In this document: positions 25,766 through 33,948 of the stretch, piece by piece
Position numbering within the stretch: the stretch's first letter is position 1
How the letters are laid out: every line of letters begins with the position of its first letter
Origin: Acetobacteraceae bacterium
GTDB taxonomy: Bacteria; Pseudomonadota; Alphaproteobacteria; Zavarziniales; Zavarziniaceae
Assembly (NCBI GenBank): GCA_947379865.1
Contig: CANCOY010000004.1
Location: 1-62,881 of the forward strand
Reading direction: 5' to 3'
DNA length: 62,881 bases
Notes under the pieces: generated by a model
Seen by the model: only the letters and a program-made list of their open reading frames with translations
What the model was told of the DNA's origin: nothing
Databases searched by the model: none
Program-made: the position numbers and the translations under genes

Positions 25766-26560
25766 CTAAATCTCCCCGGCAGCCAGACTGAGGGCGGCAA
25801 GCAGGCGGGCATGGGCCTCGGCAAGGTCGGGCGCGTCGACCGGGCGCGGCACGCCACCGAGGGGAGGCTGGATCTCCTGGATCGTAACCGGGCGTCCGCT
25901 CATCACCAGAATTCTGTCTCCCAGGCGCAGGGCTTCCAGGGGGTCATGTGTGACCAGCAGCACCGTGCGCCCGGCAAGCAGGCGGGCCGCAAGTTCCTGC
26001 AGGCGATGCCGTACGATGGCGTCGAGACCGGCAAAGGGTTCGTCCATCAGGACAACCGGGCGATCCTCGAAAAGCGTGCGGGCAAGGGCGACCCGGCTGC
26101 GCATGCCGCCCGACAGGGTATCGGGCCGCGCCCCGATCACGTCGCCGAGCCCTACGGCGTCGAGCAGGGCGCAGGCCCGTTCCCGATCGGGCGTCTCGCC
26201 GCGCAGGCGGGCGCCGAGAAGAACGTTTTCAAGGGCGCTTGCCCAGGGCAGCAGCAGGTCGCGCTGGTCCATCCACGCAAGGCGGCCTGCCAGAGGCCTG
26301 TTGTCAGAGGCCAGCACCCTCCCGTCGGCACCCTGGGGTGCCAGGCCAGCAATCAGGCGCAAGAGGCTGGATTTGCCAACGCCGCTTGGTCCCAGCAGGC
26401 AGGTTATGCGCCCTGGCTCCAGCGCAAGGGAAAGACTGTCGAAGAGCTGCAGCGGGCCATAGGCCAGACGCGCGCCCTCGATGCGGACAGCAAGCCCGTT
26501 GTCCCTGGGGTGCTTGCCACCCGCCACAGGCCAGACTGGCCCGCCCGCTACGTCATTCAT
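25766..26560 (-). CDS. thiZ: ThiZ-like ABC transporter ATPase
   Basis: 264 aa. Walker A GPSGVGKSS, Q-loop near WMDQRDLLLPW, signature LSGGMRSRVALART, Walker B VVLMDEPFAGLD and switch His in LVTHDPLEAL. It powers uptake by the ThiXYZ system. It is the first gene after the TPP riboswitch: the ATG at 26560 lies 10 nt past the conserved riboswitch 3' end, with GGTGAG between as the ribosome-binding site. The riboswitch therefore can directly mask translation initiation. Confidence 0.9.
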   Translation of the reverse strand: MNDVAGGPVWPVAGGKHPRDNGLAVRIEGARLAYGPLQLFDSLSLALEPGRITCLLGPSGVGKSSLLRLIAGLAPQGADGRVLASDNRPLAGRLAWMDQRDLLLPWASALENVLLGARLRGETPDRERACALLDAVGLGDVIGARPDTLSGGMRSRVALARTLFEDRPVVLMDEPFAGLDAIVRHRLQELAARLLAGRTVLLVTHDPLEALRLGDRILVMSGRPVTIQEIQPPLGGVPRPVDAPDLAEAHARLLAALSLAAGEI

Positions 26561-26570
26561 GACTCACCCG

Positions 26571-26655
26571 TCCCTACGCCGGTCCTAACCGGATCAGGTT
26601 CAGGGGTCGTCCCGCGACGGGACCTCTCAGCCGGCGCTCCGGCTCCCCCCAGTGA
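26571..26655 (-). promoter_or_regulatory. TPP (thi box) riboswitch
   Basis: On the minus strand the conserved core is clear: CTGAGA (plus 26625-26630), then CCCCTGAACCTGATCC, and GGCGTAGGGA at the 3' end (plus 26571-26580). Stems form as expected, e.g. the GTCCCG/CGGGAC arm. The distance to the thiZ ATG is short with no room for a terminator, so control is probably at translation initiation: TPP binding would hide the ribosome-binding site. Confidence 0.95.
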
Positions 26656-26741
26656 AGGCATTACTCTAACATGACGGTCTCCCGGTGAAAGCCTCCACCC
26701 CACACTTGCCGGGCCAGGGCGATGGCCCTATCACCGGTTTC

Positions 26742-27257
26742 ATGCGCAAGACCCGATTTCACAACACCCGCTTGCCGCTTGTCGGCGTGCTCTGCCTTCT
26801 GTTTGTGGCAGTCGCCGCTTATGCCCCGGTGGCCTGTGCCCAGTTGCCGTTTGACGAAGGGGCCGCCGCCCCCTTAGGGCCGACGGAGCCCCTGGGCATT
26901 GAGACGGCCGAGGGGGTGCGCCAATTCATGGTGGAGATCGCAGCGGACGAAGCGTCCCGGGCCAAGGGACTGATGTTCCGCACAGCCGTTCCCGCAGGTA
27001 CCGGCATGCTGTTTGATTTCAGCCCCGCCCGGCCGGTGGCATTCTGGATGAAATCCACCCTCATTCCCCTCGACATGATCTTCATCGGATCTGATGGGCG
27101 CATTCTGAACATTGCCGAGCGAACCATTCCCCAGTCCCTGACGCCGGTTCCCTCCGATGGGTCGGCCCGCGGCGTGCTCGAGATTGCCGGGGGCGCCGCC
27201 TCCCGCCTTGGCATCCGGCCAGGGGACCGGGTGCATCACCGGCTGTTTCCAGAGTAA
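26742..27257 (+). CDS. Exported DUF192 protein
   Basis: 171 aa from the ATG at 26742, chosen because the signal peptide (MRKTRFHNTRLPLVGVLCLL..., cleavage after ACA) starts there; an ATG at 26685 would add 19 residues. The DUF192 domain covers about 55-165: ASRAKGLMFR, GMLFDF, VAFWMKSTLIPLDMIFI, ending in LGIRPGDRV. Function is not established; many alphaproteobacteria carry it near the double-domain csp gene, as here, about 2.8 kb apart. The tRNA-Pro gene follows 87 nt later. Confidence 0.88.
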   Translation: MRKTRFHNTRLPLVGVLCLLFVAVAAYAPVACAQLPFDEGAAAPLGPTEPLGIETAEGVRQFMVEIAADEASRAKGLMFRTAVPAGTGMLFDFSPARPVAFWMKSTLIPLDMIFIGSDGRILNIAERTIPQSLTPVPSDGSARGVLEIAGGAASRLGIRPGDRVHHRLFPE

Positions 27258-27344
27258 CCCGAGGCGGGCGTGCATTGCGCCGGCCTTGCTTTGGCTGCCC
27301 CGATTGCGACTTGCTGCCCGTTCGTGTATGTCCGGGGTCTGGAG

Positions 27345-27421
27345 CGGGGCGTAGCGCAGCCTGGTAGCGCGGCAGTTTTGGGTACTGCAGGTCCCGAGTT
27401 CGAATCTCGGCGTCCCGACCA
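27345..27421 (+). tRNA. tRNA-Pro (anticodon UGG)
   Basis: 77-nt cloverleaf: acceptor CGGGGCG pairs with CGTCCCG, D-arm GCGC...GCGC, anticodon stem GCAGT/ACTGC with loop TTTGGGT (TGG at 34-36), T-arm CCGAG/TCGG region with TTCGAAT. Discriminator A and CCA are encoded (27418-27421). Confidence 0.95.
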
Positions 27422-27584
27422 GATCCTCCAGCCTTTGGCAGCACCGATTATTGTCCTGTTGCAGGCCGGGCCTGTGACATTCCCCGGGCAGGTGTTGACG
27501 GAACTGGGGCCAAGACGGCATTTTGAGGCGTGGTTGGCGCCCCGCAATGTGCGCCACCAGCCGATTTCCAGGGAGCTCCGCGCA

Positions 27585-27878
27585 ATGCACGCCCGAATCT
27601 ATCTGCCCGCCAAGACAGCCATGCAGTCGGGTCGCCGCAACACGCGCCGCTGGATTCTGGAGTTCGAGCCGGAGATGGCCAAGCGGATGGATCCTCTCAT
27701 GGGCTGGACCGGCTCGGCCGACCAGAACGGCCAGGTGCGCCTCAGCTTCGCCTCGCGAGAGGAGGCGGAAGAATACGCAGCCCGCCACCACATCCCCTTC
27801 CAGGCCGCAGCCCCGCACGAGCGCCGTCTTGTGCTCAAGGCTTATGCCGACAATTTCAAGTTCGACCGCGTCGTCTGA
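27585..27878 (+). CDS. NDUFS4-like complex I accessory subunit
   Basis: 97 aa from the ATG at 27585, preceded by AGGGAG. Matches the conserved region of the 18-kDa (NDUFS4/NUYM) subunit: MHARIYLPAKTAMQSG, WILEFEP, MGWTGSAD, FASREEAEEYAARH, and the final KAYADNFKFDR. This subunit is an accessory part of the matrix-side arm of complex I, shared by alphaproteobacteria and mitochondria. It lies between two tRNA genes. A longer reading frame opening at 27270 crosses tRNA-Pro and is not credible. Confidence 0.93.
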   Translation: MHARIYLPAKTAMQSGRRNTRRWILEFEPEMAKRMDPLMGWTGSADQNGQVRLSFASREEAEEYAARHHIPFQAAAPHERRLVLKAYADNFKFDRVV

Positions 27879-27888
27879 CTGCTGTTCT

Positions 27889-27965
27889 GGCCCCGTAGCT
27901 CAGCTGGATAGAGCAGCCGCCTTCTAAGCGGCAGGTCGCAGGTTCGAGCCCTGCCGGGGTCGCCA
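27889..27965 (+). tRNA. tRNA-Arg (anticodon UCU)
   Basis: 77 nt: acceptor GGCCCCG pairs with CGGGGTC (one G-T), D-arm GCTC/GAGC, anticodon stem GCCGC/GCGGC around CTTCTAA (TCT at 34-36), T-arm GCAGG/CCTGC with TTCGAGC. Discriminator G and CCA are encoded at the end. Confidence 0.95.
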
Positions 27966-28003
27966 GTGGCAGTCTGTGCACGCGCACCCCCCAGGAGAGA
28001 CGG

Positions 28004-28582
28004 ATGCTGCAAAAGACGTACAACTGGGCCATGGGTGCCGCCGCAAGGCCTGGCGCCGAGCGCACGCTGGCCATTGTTTCGTTCGTCGAAAGCTCCTTCT
28101 TTCCGATCCCGCCGGATGCGTTCCTGATACCCATGGTGCTGGCCCGCCCTGACAGGGCCTGGCGGCTGGCCACGATCTGCACCGTGGCCTCAGTGCTGGG
28201 CGGCCTGCTGGGCTATGCCATTGGTGCCTTGCTGTTCGACACGCTTGGCCAGTGGCTGATGCAGACCTACCACCTGGAAGCCGGGTTCGAGAAGTTCAAG
28301 GCCGGCTTTGACGAATGGGGCGTCTGGATCATTCTGGCCAAGGGGCTGACGCCCATTCCCTACAAGCTGGTCACCATTGCCAGTGGCTGGGCCCACTTCA
28401 ATCTTGCGCTGTTTGTGCTCGCGTCGATCGTGACGCGTGGCCTGCGCTTCTTTCTGGTTGCCTTGCTGCTCAGGCTTTATGGCCCGCCGATCCGCGCCTT
28501 TATCGAAAAGCGGTTGACGCTGGTGATGCTGGGCTTCCTTGCCATCATCGTTATTGGCTTTGTGATTGTGCTGAAGGCCTGA
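28004..28582 (+). CDS. YqaA-family (DedA-like) membrane protein
   Basis: 192 aa with four to five hydrophobic segments. VESSFFPIPPDAFLIPMVLA and AKGLTPIPYKLVTIASGWAHFN are the paired re-entrant motifs of the SNARE-associated/DedA (VTT) family; the size and pattern fit YqaA. DedA proteins act as lipid-carrier flippases or scramblases, but YqaA's substrate is not known. GGAGAG precedes the ATG. The MDR oxidoreductase gene follows after 25 nt. Confidence 0.88.
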   Translation: MLQKTYNWAMGAAARPGAERTLAIVSFVESSFFPIPPDAFLIPMVLARPDRAWRLATICTVASVLGGLLGYAIGALLFDTLGQWLMQTYHLEAGFEKFKAGFDEWGVWIILAKGLTPIPYKLVTIASGWAHFNLALFVLASIVTRGLRFFLVALLLRLYGPPIRAFIEKRLTLVMLGFLAIIVIGFVIVLKA

Positions 28583-28607
28583 CGGCCAGATCTGCGAGGG
28601 CACTGGC

Positions 28608-29624
28608 ATGACCCGTTCGAATCGTCGTTTCGTTCTGGCCCGGCGCCCGGCAGGCCTGCCGGTGGCGGACGATTTTCGCATGGAAACGGTGCCGGTGGCC
28701 GACCCTGCTGCAGGGCAGGTGTTGGTGCGCAATGTCTTTGTCTCGGTCGATCCCGGCATGCGGGCGCGCCTTGATGATGTCGCCTCTTATGCTGCCCCCA
28801 CGGCGATTGGCGGCACCATTGAGGGGGCCAGCGTTGGCCATGTCGTGGCCTCGGCAAACGAGCGCTTTGCGGTTGGCGATGTGGTGGCGGGTGGTTTTGG
28901 CTGGCAGGAATGGGGCCTGTCTGACGGGCGCGGCTTGCGCAAGCTTGATCCGCAATTGCCGCCGTCGGCCGCCATCGGCGTGCTGGGTGTACCTGGCCTG
29001 ACCGCCTGGGTGGCGCTGCGCGAACTGGCACCACCATCGTCCGGCCAGACCGTGTTGATCTCCTCTGCCGCTGGTGCCGTGGGGGCAACAGCCGGGCAGA
29101 TCGCAAAATCCATGGGTGCCCGTGTCATTGGCATTGCAGGTGGCGCCGCAAAGTGCGCCTGGCTGCACGACGAACTTGGCTTTGATGCCGTGATTGACCG
29201 CCGTCACAGCACAAACATGGAAGACGCCATCGCGCAGGCCGCCCCTGATGGCGTGCACGTTTTTCTCGACAATGTCGGGGGGCACATGCTGGACGCAGCC
29301 CTTGCCAACATGGCGCAGGGCGGACGCGTGATCGTCTCGGGCCAGGTGGCGGATTACAACGTGCCCTTCGCCAGCCGGGAAGGGGTGCGCAATGGCTCCC
29401 TCTTCATCACCCGCCGCCTGACCATGCAGGGCTTTGTTGTTTACGACCACGCGCGCTCATTCCGCGATGCCTGGGCTGAACTCGAGGCCGGCATCCTGAG
29501 CGGTAGCCTGAAATGGCGGGAGGAGATCATCGACGGGGTCGAGAACCTGCCTGACGCCTTTATCGGCCTCTTCCGGGGCGACAATTTTGGCCGTCGCCTG
29601 GTCGGGGTTGGCGTGCTGCCCTGA
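28608..29624 (+). CDS. Zinc-independent NADP-dependent oxidoreductase (MDR family)
   Basis: 338 aa. Medium-chain reductase with NVFVSVDPGMRARLDD near the N-terminus and the Rossmann segment SSAAGAVGATAGQIAKSMGARVIGIAG in the middle, plus GGHMLDAALANM. It has no catalytic zinc ligands and resembles the PTGR/CurA group, which reduces alpha,beta-unsaturated ketones or aldehydes using NADPH. It is 25 nt downstream of the yqaA-like gene and probably co-transcribed. Confidence 0.9.
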   Translation: MTRSNRRFVLARRPAGLPVADDFRMETVPVADPAAGQVLVRNVFVSVDPGMRARLDDVASYAAPTAIGGTIEGASVGHVVASANERFAVGDVVAGGFGWQEWGLSDGRGLRKLDPQLPPSAAIGVLGVPGLTAWVALRELAPPSSGQTVLISSAAGAVGATAGQIAKSMGARVIGIAGGAAKCAWLHDELGFDAVIDRRHSTNMEDAIAQAAPDGVHVFLDNVGGHMLDAALANMAQGGRVIVSGQVADYNVPFASREGVRNGSLFITRRLTMQGFVVYDHARSFRDAWAELEAGILSGSLKWREEIIDGVENLPDAFIGLFRGDNFGRRLVGVGVLP

Positions 29625-29646
29625 CACCAGTATTTCCGCTTTCGCC

Positions 29647-30195
29647 TCAGAAGGCCTGCTTCGGCTGGCTCAGTGAGAGGCGGTAGAGGACACCGGCGCG
29701 CATCTTGTCCTTGGGCACACCCAGACCCTCGTCATACATCACGGCAAGGTTGCGCTGCGCCATGGGAAAGCCCTGGTTTGCCGCCAGACGATACCAGCGG
29801 ACCGCCTCCAGATAATCCTGGGTCACGCCAGATCCCGTATCGTACATGGTACCGATTTCAAACTGGGCAAAGGCATGGCCACGTGAGGCTGCCAGCCGGT
29901 ACCAGGCCAGGGCAGAGCCATAATCCTGAGGCAGCAGCACGCCATCGCGATAGGTCGTGCCGATGCGGAACTGGCATTCGGTATCGCCCATCTCCGCGGC
30001 GCGCTTCATGGCCTGCATATAGTCTTCGTAATATCCGCGCCGAAAGAACTCGTCAGCACCGTCGCAATCAGGGCGCAATTCTTCCTCAGCCATGGCGGGT
30101 GCGGCCAGCAGCGTCTGGCCAAGCAGTGTCGGGCCAAGCAGGGTCAGGCCAAGAAGGGCAAAGCCAGAGAGACGTGAACGCATTCCAGGTCGCAT
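29647..30195 (-). CDS. Exported Sel1-repeat protein
   Basis: 182 aa from the ATG at 30195; a GTG at 30201 is better spaced from GAGGAG and could be the true start. A signal peptide (to about AMA) is followed by at least three Sel1-like repeats: AAEMGDTECQFRIGTTYRDG, AASRGHAFAQFEIGTMYDTG and AANQGFPMAQRNLAVMYDEG. Sel1 repeats form alpha-solenoids for protein contacts; no specific partner is evident. The hydrophobic core of the signal peptide is encoded by 15-nt tandem repeats. Confidence 0.85.
   Translation of the reverse strand: MRPGMRSRLSGFALLGLTLLGPTLLGQTLLAAPAMAEEELRPDCDGADEFFRRGYYEDYMQAMKRAAEMGDTECQFRIGTTYRDGVLLPQDYGSALAWYRLAASRGHAFAQFEIGTMYDTGSGVTQDYLEAVRWYRLAANQGFPMAQRNLAVMYDEGLGVPKDKMRAGVLYRLSLSQPKQAF
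30117..30161. repeat. Three tandem 15-bp repeats inside a signal peptide
   Basis: Units GGCCAAGCAGTGTCG, GGCCAAGCAGGGTCA and GGCCAAGAAGGGCAA lie end to end. On the minus strand they encode LLGLT-LLGPT-LLGQT-like steps in the Sel1 protein's signal peptide. Each unit keeps the frame, so copy-number changes would only lengthen or shorten the hydrophobic core. Confidence 0.8.
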
Positions 30196-30236
30196 GATCA
30201 CCAAGTCTCCTCAACTGCGCGCGGCTGAACCCGCCA

Positions 30237-30265
30237 TTCGCATCTTTGTCCCATCACGGTATAAT
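30237..30265 (+). promoter_or_regulatory. Sigma-70-like promoter of the lactone oxidase gene
   Basis: TTCGCA at 30237-30242, 17-nt spacer, and a perfect TATAAT at 30260-30265. The predicted transcript would have about 24 nt before the ATG at 30296, including GGGGAA as ribosome-binding site. Confidence 0.6.
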
Positions 30266-30295
30266 TCCAGATCAACACGGGTTCGGGGAAGCAAA

Positions 30296-31606
30296 ATGAA
30301 CGGCACGCGCTGGCGTAATTGGTCCGGTTCGGTGAACGCCTCGCCCGCACGCGTCCTGGCGCCCCTGGACGAGGCGGCAATTGCCACGGTCGTGCGGGCG
30401 GCGGGCCAGCGGGACGAGGGGGTGCGGGTTGCCGGCAGCGGTCACTCCTTCACGCCGCTCGTGCCAACTGATGGCACCTTGCTGCGCCTGAAGCATGTGA
30501 CAGGCCTTGTCAGTGTTGATGCGGCAGCCGGCACCGCCACCGTGCGGGCTGGCACCACCATTCACGATCTGGGGCCGCTGCTGCTTGCCCATGGCCTTGC
30601 CCTCGAAAATCAGGGCGATATCGACGCCCAGGCAATCGCGGGGGCGGTTGGTACGGGCACCCATGGCACCGGGGCAGCACTTGGCAGCCTGTCGACCCAG
30701 GTTCAGGCCCTGCGGCTGGTGACGGCAGACGGGGAGGTGATCGCCAGCGACGCCACCTGCGAGCCAGAGATTTTCAATGCCGCCCGTGTCAATCTGGGGG
30801 TGCTTGGGGTGGTCAGTGAACTGACACTCCGGGTGCGGCCGGCCTATCGGCTGGCAGACACGCGCTGGCGCGAGAACCTGGATGATCTTCTCGGCCGGAT
30901 TGATGCCCTGGGGCAGGCACACCGCCATGTCGAGTTCTTCTGGTTTCCCCATGCCGAAGAGGCACTGGTAAAGACCCTCGACGAAACTGACGAGCCGGCG
31001 GCACCACACTCCATAGGCCGTTTTCTGGGGGAGACCTTGATCGAGAATGGGGTGTTCTGGGCCTTGTGCGAACTGGCCCGGGCCAAGGGTACGCGCGCGC
31101 CTGCCCTTGGCCGCTTTGCTACCAGTACGGCAAGCCCCTCACGCCATGTTGATACGGCCGCGCGCATCTTTGCCTCGGCCCGTCTGGTGCGCTTTAATGA
31201 GATGGAATATGCCCTGCCGCGCGAGGCAGGGGTCGACTGCCTGAAAGAGATCCGGGACTGGATCGAAAAGACCCGCCCTGGCGTGGTGTTTCCGGTGGAA
31301 TATCGGCTGGTTGCCCCCGATGACATCTGGCTGAGCCCGTTTGAGGGGAGGCCAAGCTGCACCATCGCCGTCCACCAATATGCCCGGCAGGACTGGAAGC
31401 CCTATTTTGCCGGGATCGAGGCAATCTTTCGCAATCATCGCGGCCGGCCGCACTGGGGCAAGCACCACACCCGCACGGCCGCTGAACTGGCGGACCTCTA
31501 TCCCCGCTGGGATGATTTCCATGCCGTTCGCCGCCGCCTGGACCCAAAGGGGCGCTTCCTGAACCCCTATCTGCGGGAGCTGTTCGGGGAGGGGGCTGGA
31601 ATCTGA
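30296..31606 (+). CDS. FAD-linked sugar lactone oxidase (ALO/GULO family)
   Basis: 436 aa. FAD-binding PCMH domain with the segment VAGSGHSFTPL, where His50 is the likely covalent FAD attachment site, and GAVGTGTHGTG. The C-terminal ALO domain ends in HWGKHH and LDPKGRFLNPYLRELFG, as in D-arabinono-1,4-lactone, L-gulono-1,4-lactone and alditol oxidases. It oxidises an aldonolactone or polyol with oxygen or another acceptor. The start at 30296 is supported by GGGGAA and a good promoter upstream. It converges with hisI. Confidence 0.9.
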   Translation: MNGTRWRNWSGSVNASPARVLAPLDEAAIATVVRAAGQRDEGVRVAGSGHSFTPLVPTDGTLLRLKHVTGLVSVDAAAGTATVRAGTTIHDLGPLLLAHGLALENQGDIDAQAIAGAVGTGTHGTGAALGSLSTQVQALRLVTADGEVIASDATCEPEIFNAARVNLGVLGVVSELTLRVRPAYRLADTRWRENLDDLLGRIDALGQAHRHVEFFWFPHAEEALVKTLDETDEPAAPHSIGRFLGETLIENGVFWALCELARAKGTRAPALGRFATSTASPSRHVDTAARIFASARLVRFNEMEYALPREAGVDCLKEIRDWIEKTRPGVVFPVEYRLVAPDDIWLSPFEGRPSCTIAVHQYARQDWKPYFAGIEAIFRNHRGRPHWGKHHTRTAAELADLYPRWDDFHAVRRRLDPKGRFLNPYLRELFGEGAGI

Positions 31607-31614
31607 AGCCGCCC

Positions 31615-32001
31615 TCAGGTCTGCATGGCACCAAAGCGGGCCGGGATGACATCGACCAGCGCGTCTCCCGTCGCCGCCTGGTAAAAACAGTTGGAGGCGC
31701 CCGTATGGCAGGCCGCACCCGTCTGTTCGATCAGGGCAAGCAGCGTATCGCCGTCGCAATCCACGCGCATCTCGATCAGCTTCTGCACATGGCCCGAGGT
31801 TTCGCCCTTGCGCCACAGTTCCTGGCGTGACCGCGACCAGTAACACAGGCGCCCGGTCTTCATCGTCTCCTCAAGGCTTTCACGGTTCATCCAGGCCATC
31901 ATCATCACCTCGCCGGTGCGATGCTCCTGGGTGATGACGGGAACGAGGCCGGCCGCATCAAAGCGGACGGCATCAAGAAGGGTCTTTGCTTCATCTGCCA
32001 T
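31615..32001 (-). CDS. hisI: Phosphoribosyl-AMP cyclohydrolase
   Basis: 128 aa from the ATG at 32001, preceded by GGGAGGAGG. Catalyses ring opening of phosphoribosyl-AMP, the third step of histidine biosynthesis. The metal sites are complete: Asp81-Cys82-Asp83 with Asp85 (DCDGD), and Cys98/Cys105 in CHTGASNC. It is the stand-alone HisI form without the HisE domain. It diverges from zur, with 112 nt between. Confidence 0.95.
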   Translation of the reverse strand: MADEAKTLLDAVRFDAAGLVPVITQEHRTGEVMMMAWMNRESLEETMKTGRLCYWSRSRQELWRKGETSGHVQKLIEMRVDCDGDTLLALIEQTGAACHTGASNCFYQAATGDALVDVIPARFGAMQT

Positions 32002-32078
32002 GGGGTGCCTCCTCCCTGTGCCTAAACGCTGGCGGGCTGCAGCGCAATGCGGATATGGCCCGCCTGATCCGCTTACGG

Positions 32079-32107
32079 TTGGCGGGCGGGCCTGCGGCGC
32101 GTATCCT
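32079..32107 (+). promoter_or_regulatory. Candidate sigma-70 promoter of zur
   Basis: TTGGCG at 32079-32084, 17-nt spacer, TATCCT at 32102-32107. The ATG of zur comes only 6 nt later, with no Shine-Dalgarno, again compatible with a leaderless transcript. Confidence 0.4.
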
Positions 32108-32113
32108 TGCGCC

Positions 32114-32617
32114 ATGGCGATCGACGCTGCCCCACCGCCTTCCGGCGGCCATGACCATGATATCTGCGTGGCTGATGCGCTCGCCGCAGCCGAGGCCATC
32201 TGCCATAGCCGGGGTGCGCGCCTGACGGCAGTGCGGCGACGGGTTCTGGAACTGGTATGGAGCGGCCATCGCCCCGTCGGCGCTTATGACGTGCTGGCAG
32301 CCCTTGCCCCACAGGGGCGGCCGGCCGCCCCGCCTACTGTCTATCGCGCCCTCGATTTCCTGATCGAGCAGGGTCTTATTCACCGCATCGCATCCCTGAA
32401 TGCCTTTGTCGGCTGCGCCCATCCCGAGGCAGCCCATGCCGGGCAATTCCTGATCTGCCTTGGCTGCCGGGAAGTGTCCGAGTTCGACGACCCGGCCATC
32501 ACCGCCGATGTCGCCCGCCGCGCCGCCGCGCGCGGTTTCACCGTGAGTGCCCAGAATCTGGAAGTGACCGGGCTGTGCCTGCACTGCCGCGACGGCGAGG
32601 CCCGCCCGGCGCCCTAG
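32114..32617 (+). CDS. zur: Zinc uptake regulator Zur (Fur family)
   Basis: 167 aa. The His-rich N-terminus GGHDHD and CVADALAAAEAICHSRGARLTAVRRRVLELV are typical of alphaproteobacterial Zur; the winged helix includes PPTVYRALDFLIEQGLIHRI. The structural zinc site has CLGC and CLHC. It would repress zinc uptake genes when zinc is sufficient; none of those lie in the window. Its end overlaps the convergent metC-type gene by 4 nt. Confidence 0.87.
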   Translation: MAIDAAPPPSGGHDHDICVADALAAAEAICHSRGARLTAVRRRVLELVWSGHRPVGAYDVLAALAPQGRPAAPPTVYRALDFLIEQGLIHRIASLNAFVGCAHPEAAHAGQFLICLGCREVSEFDDPAITADVARRAAARGFTVSAQNLEVTGLCLHCRDGEARPAP

Positions 32618-33792
32618 GCCCGGGCCGCCTTCAGCCGGGCAAAGCCCGCGTCCAGGTCTGCGATCAGATCATCGATGTGCTCCAGGCCTGCATGAAAGCG
32701 CAGCAGGGTGCCATCTTCCGTCCAGGGCACGGCGCTGCGGGCATGCCGCACCTGACCCGGTATCACCAGGCTTTCATAGCCGCCCCATGAATAGCCCATG
32801 CCGAACAGCTTGAGACCGTCGAGCATGGCGGCCAGCGCCGCACGCTCCTGGGGATGCAGCACCACGCCGAACAGGCCCGAGGCACCCTTGAAGTCGCGCT
32901 TCCAGAGTTGGTGGCCAGGGTCCTGGGGCAGGCCCGGGTGCAGCACCCGGCGCACTTCCGGCCGGCCCTCAAGCCAGCGGGCGAGAGCGAGGCCATTGGA
33001 CTGATGCCGTTCCAGCCGCACCGCCAGTGTGCGCACACCGCGCTGGGCCAGATACATGTCGTCGGCGCCAGCAAACTGGCCAAGGTCGCCGTGGCCTGCC
33101 ATCAGTGTCTTCCAATGGCGTTCGTTGGCGGTGACCGCCCCCATCATCGCATCGGAATGACCCACGATGTACTTGGTCGCGGCCTGGACCGAGACGTCAA
33201 CGCCGTGGTCAAAAGGCCGGAAGAAATAGGGAGAGGCCCAGGTGTTGTCCATGATCGTGACGATGTCATGGGCCCGGGCAACCTCGACGATGGCGGGCAC
33301 ATCCTGCACCTCGAAAGTGAGGGAGCCGGGGCTTTCCAGATAGATCACCCGGGTCGTCGGCCGGATCAGGCCCTCGATGCGGGCGCCCATGGTCGGGTCG
33401 TAATAGGTGGTCTCCACCCCGAAGCGCTTCAGGATGCCTTCGCACAGGGTGCGTGTCGGGCCATAGGCCGTATCAACCATCAGCAGATGGTCGCCCGCCT
33501 TGAGGAAGGCGATCAGCGCCACGGCGGCGGCCGCCAGCCCAGAGGGTGTCAGCAGCGTATCAAAGCCACCTTCGAGGCCTGCAATGGCGTCGCCAATGGC
33601 CCAGCTGGTGGGGGTGCCGCGCCGCCCATAGACGACCTTGCGCTCGCCCGGCGGCGCAGGGTCGTGGGCCGCCTCAAGGGCGGCCAGGGTGGGGAACAGC
33701 ACGGTCGAGGCGTGGAGGACCGGTGGGTTCACCACGCCATAATTGCTGTGGGGCTTGCGTCCAAGGTGGACGACTTCAGTTTCATCGCGCAT
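32614..33792 (-). CDS. metC: Cystathionine beta-lyase
   Basis: 392 aa, the usual length. Cys/Met metabolism PLP enzyme: YGRRGTPT, SPGSLTFEV, DNTWASPYFFRPF and the Schiff-base Lys207 in SVQAATKYIVGHSDAMMG, a MetC-type context. It cleaves cystathionine to homocysteine, pyruvate and ammonia; activity on other thioethers is possible. It converges with zur (4-nt overlap) and diverges from aapJ with 156 nt between. Confidence 0.9.
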   Translation of the reverse strand: MRDETEVVHLGRKPHSNYGVVNPPVLHASTVLFPTLAALEAAHDPAPPGERKVVYGRRGTPTSWAIGDAIAGLEGGFDTLLTPSGLAAAAVALIAFLKAGDHLLMVDTAYGPTRTLCEGILKRFGVETTYYDPTMGARIEGLIRPTTRVIYLESPGSLTFEVQDVPAIVEVARAHDIVTIMDNTWASPYFFRPFDHGVDVSVQAATKYIVGHSDAMMGAVTANERHWKTLMAGHGDLGQFAGADDMYLAQRGVRTLAVRLERHQSNGLALARWLEGRPEVRRVLHPGLPQDPGHQLWKRDFKGASGLFGVVLHPQERAALAAMLDGLKLFGMGYSWGGYESLVIPGQVRHARSAVPWTEDGTLLRFHAGLEHIDDLIADLDAGFARLKAARA

Positions 33793-33948
33793 GGGCGGGA
33801 TGATTGCAGAGGCAGGGCGGCGCGAAAAGGCCTAAGTCACCCTGGTGGGTGTTAACGGACAATGTTGAGGCTTTGGTCCGGGGCATGTTAGCGTTGTTCA
33901 CCTTAAAGGGCCGATCACCATGATTGTCCCTCAAACGCAGGGGGCTCC

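Noticed and set aside
27270..27584. N-terminal extension of the NDUFS4-like gene
   Set aside because: It would run through the complete tRNA-Pro gene. The ATG at 27585 has a ribosome-binding site and matches the family start.
27345..27965. Integration site at the tRNA genes
   Set aside because: No integrase nearby and no repeated tRNA 3' end seen downstream in the window.
33860..33900. Possible sigma-54 promoter upstream of aapJ (TGGTCC...)
   Set aside because: The GG is present but the -12 GC at the required distance is not.
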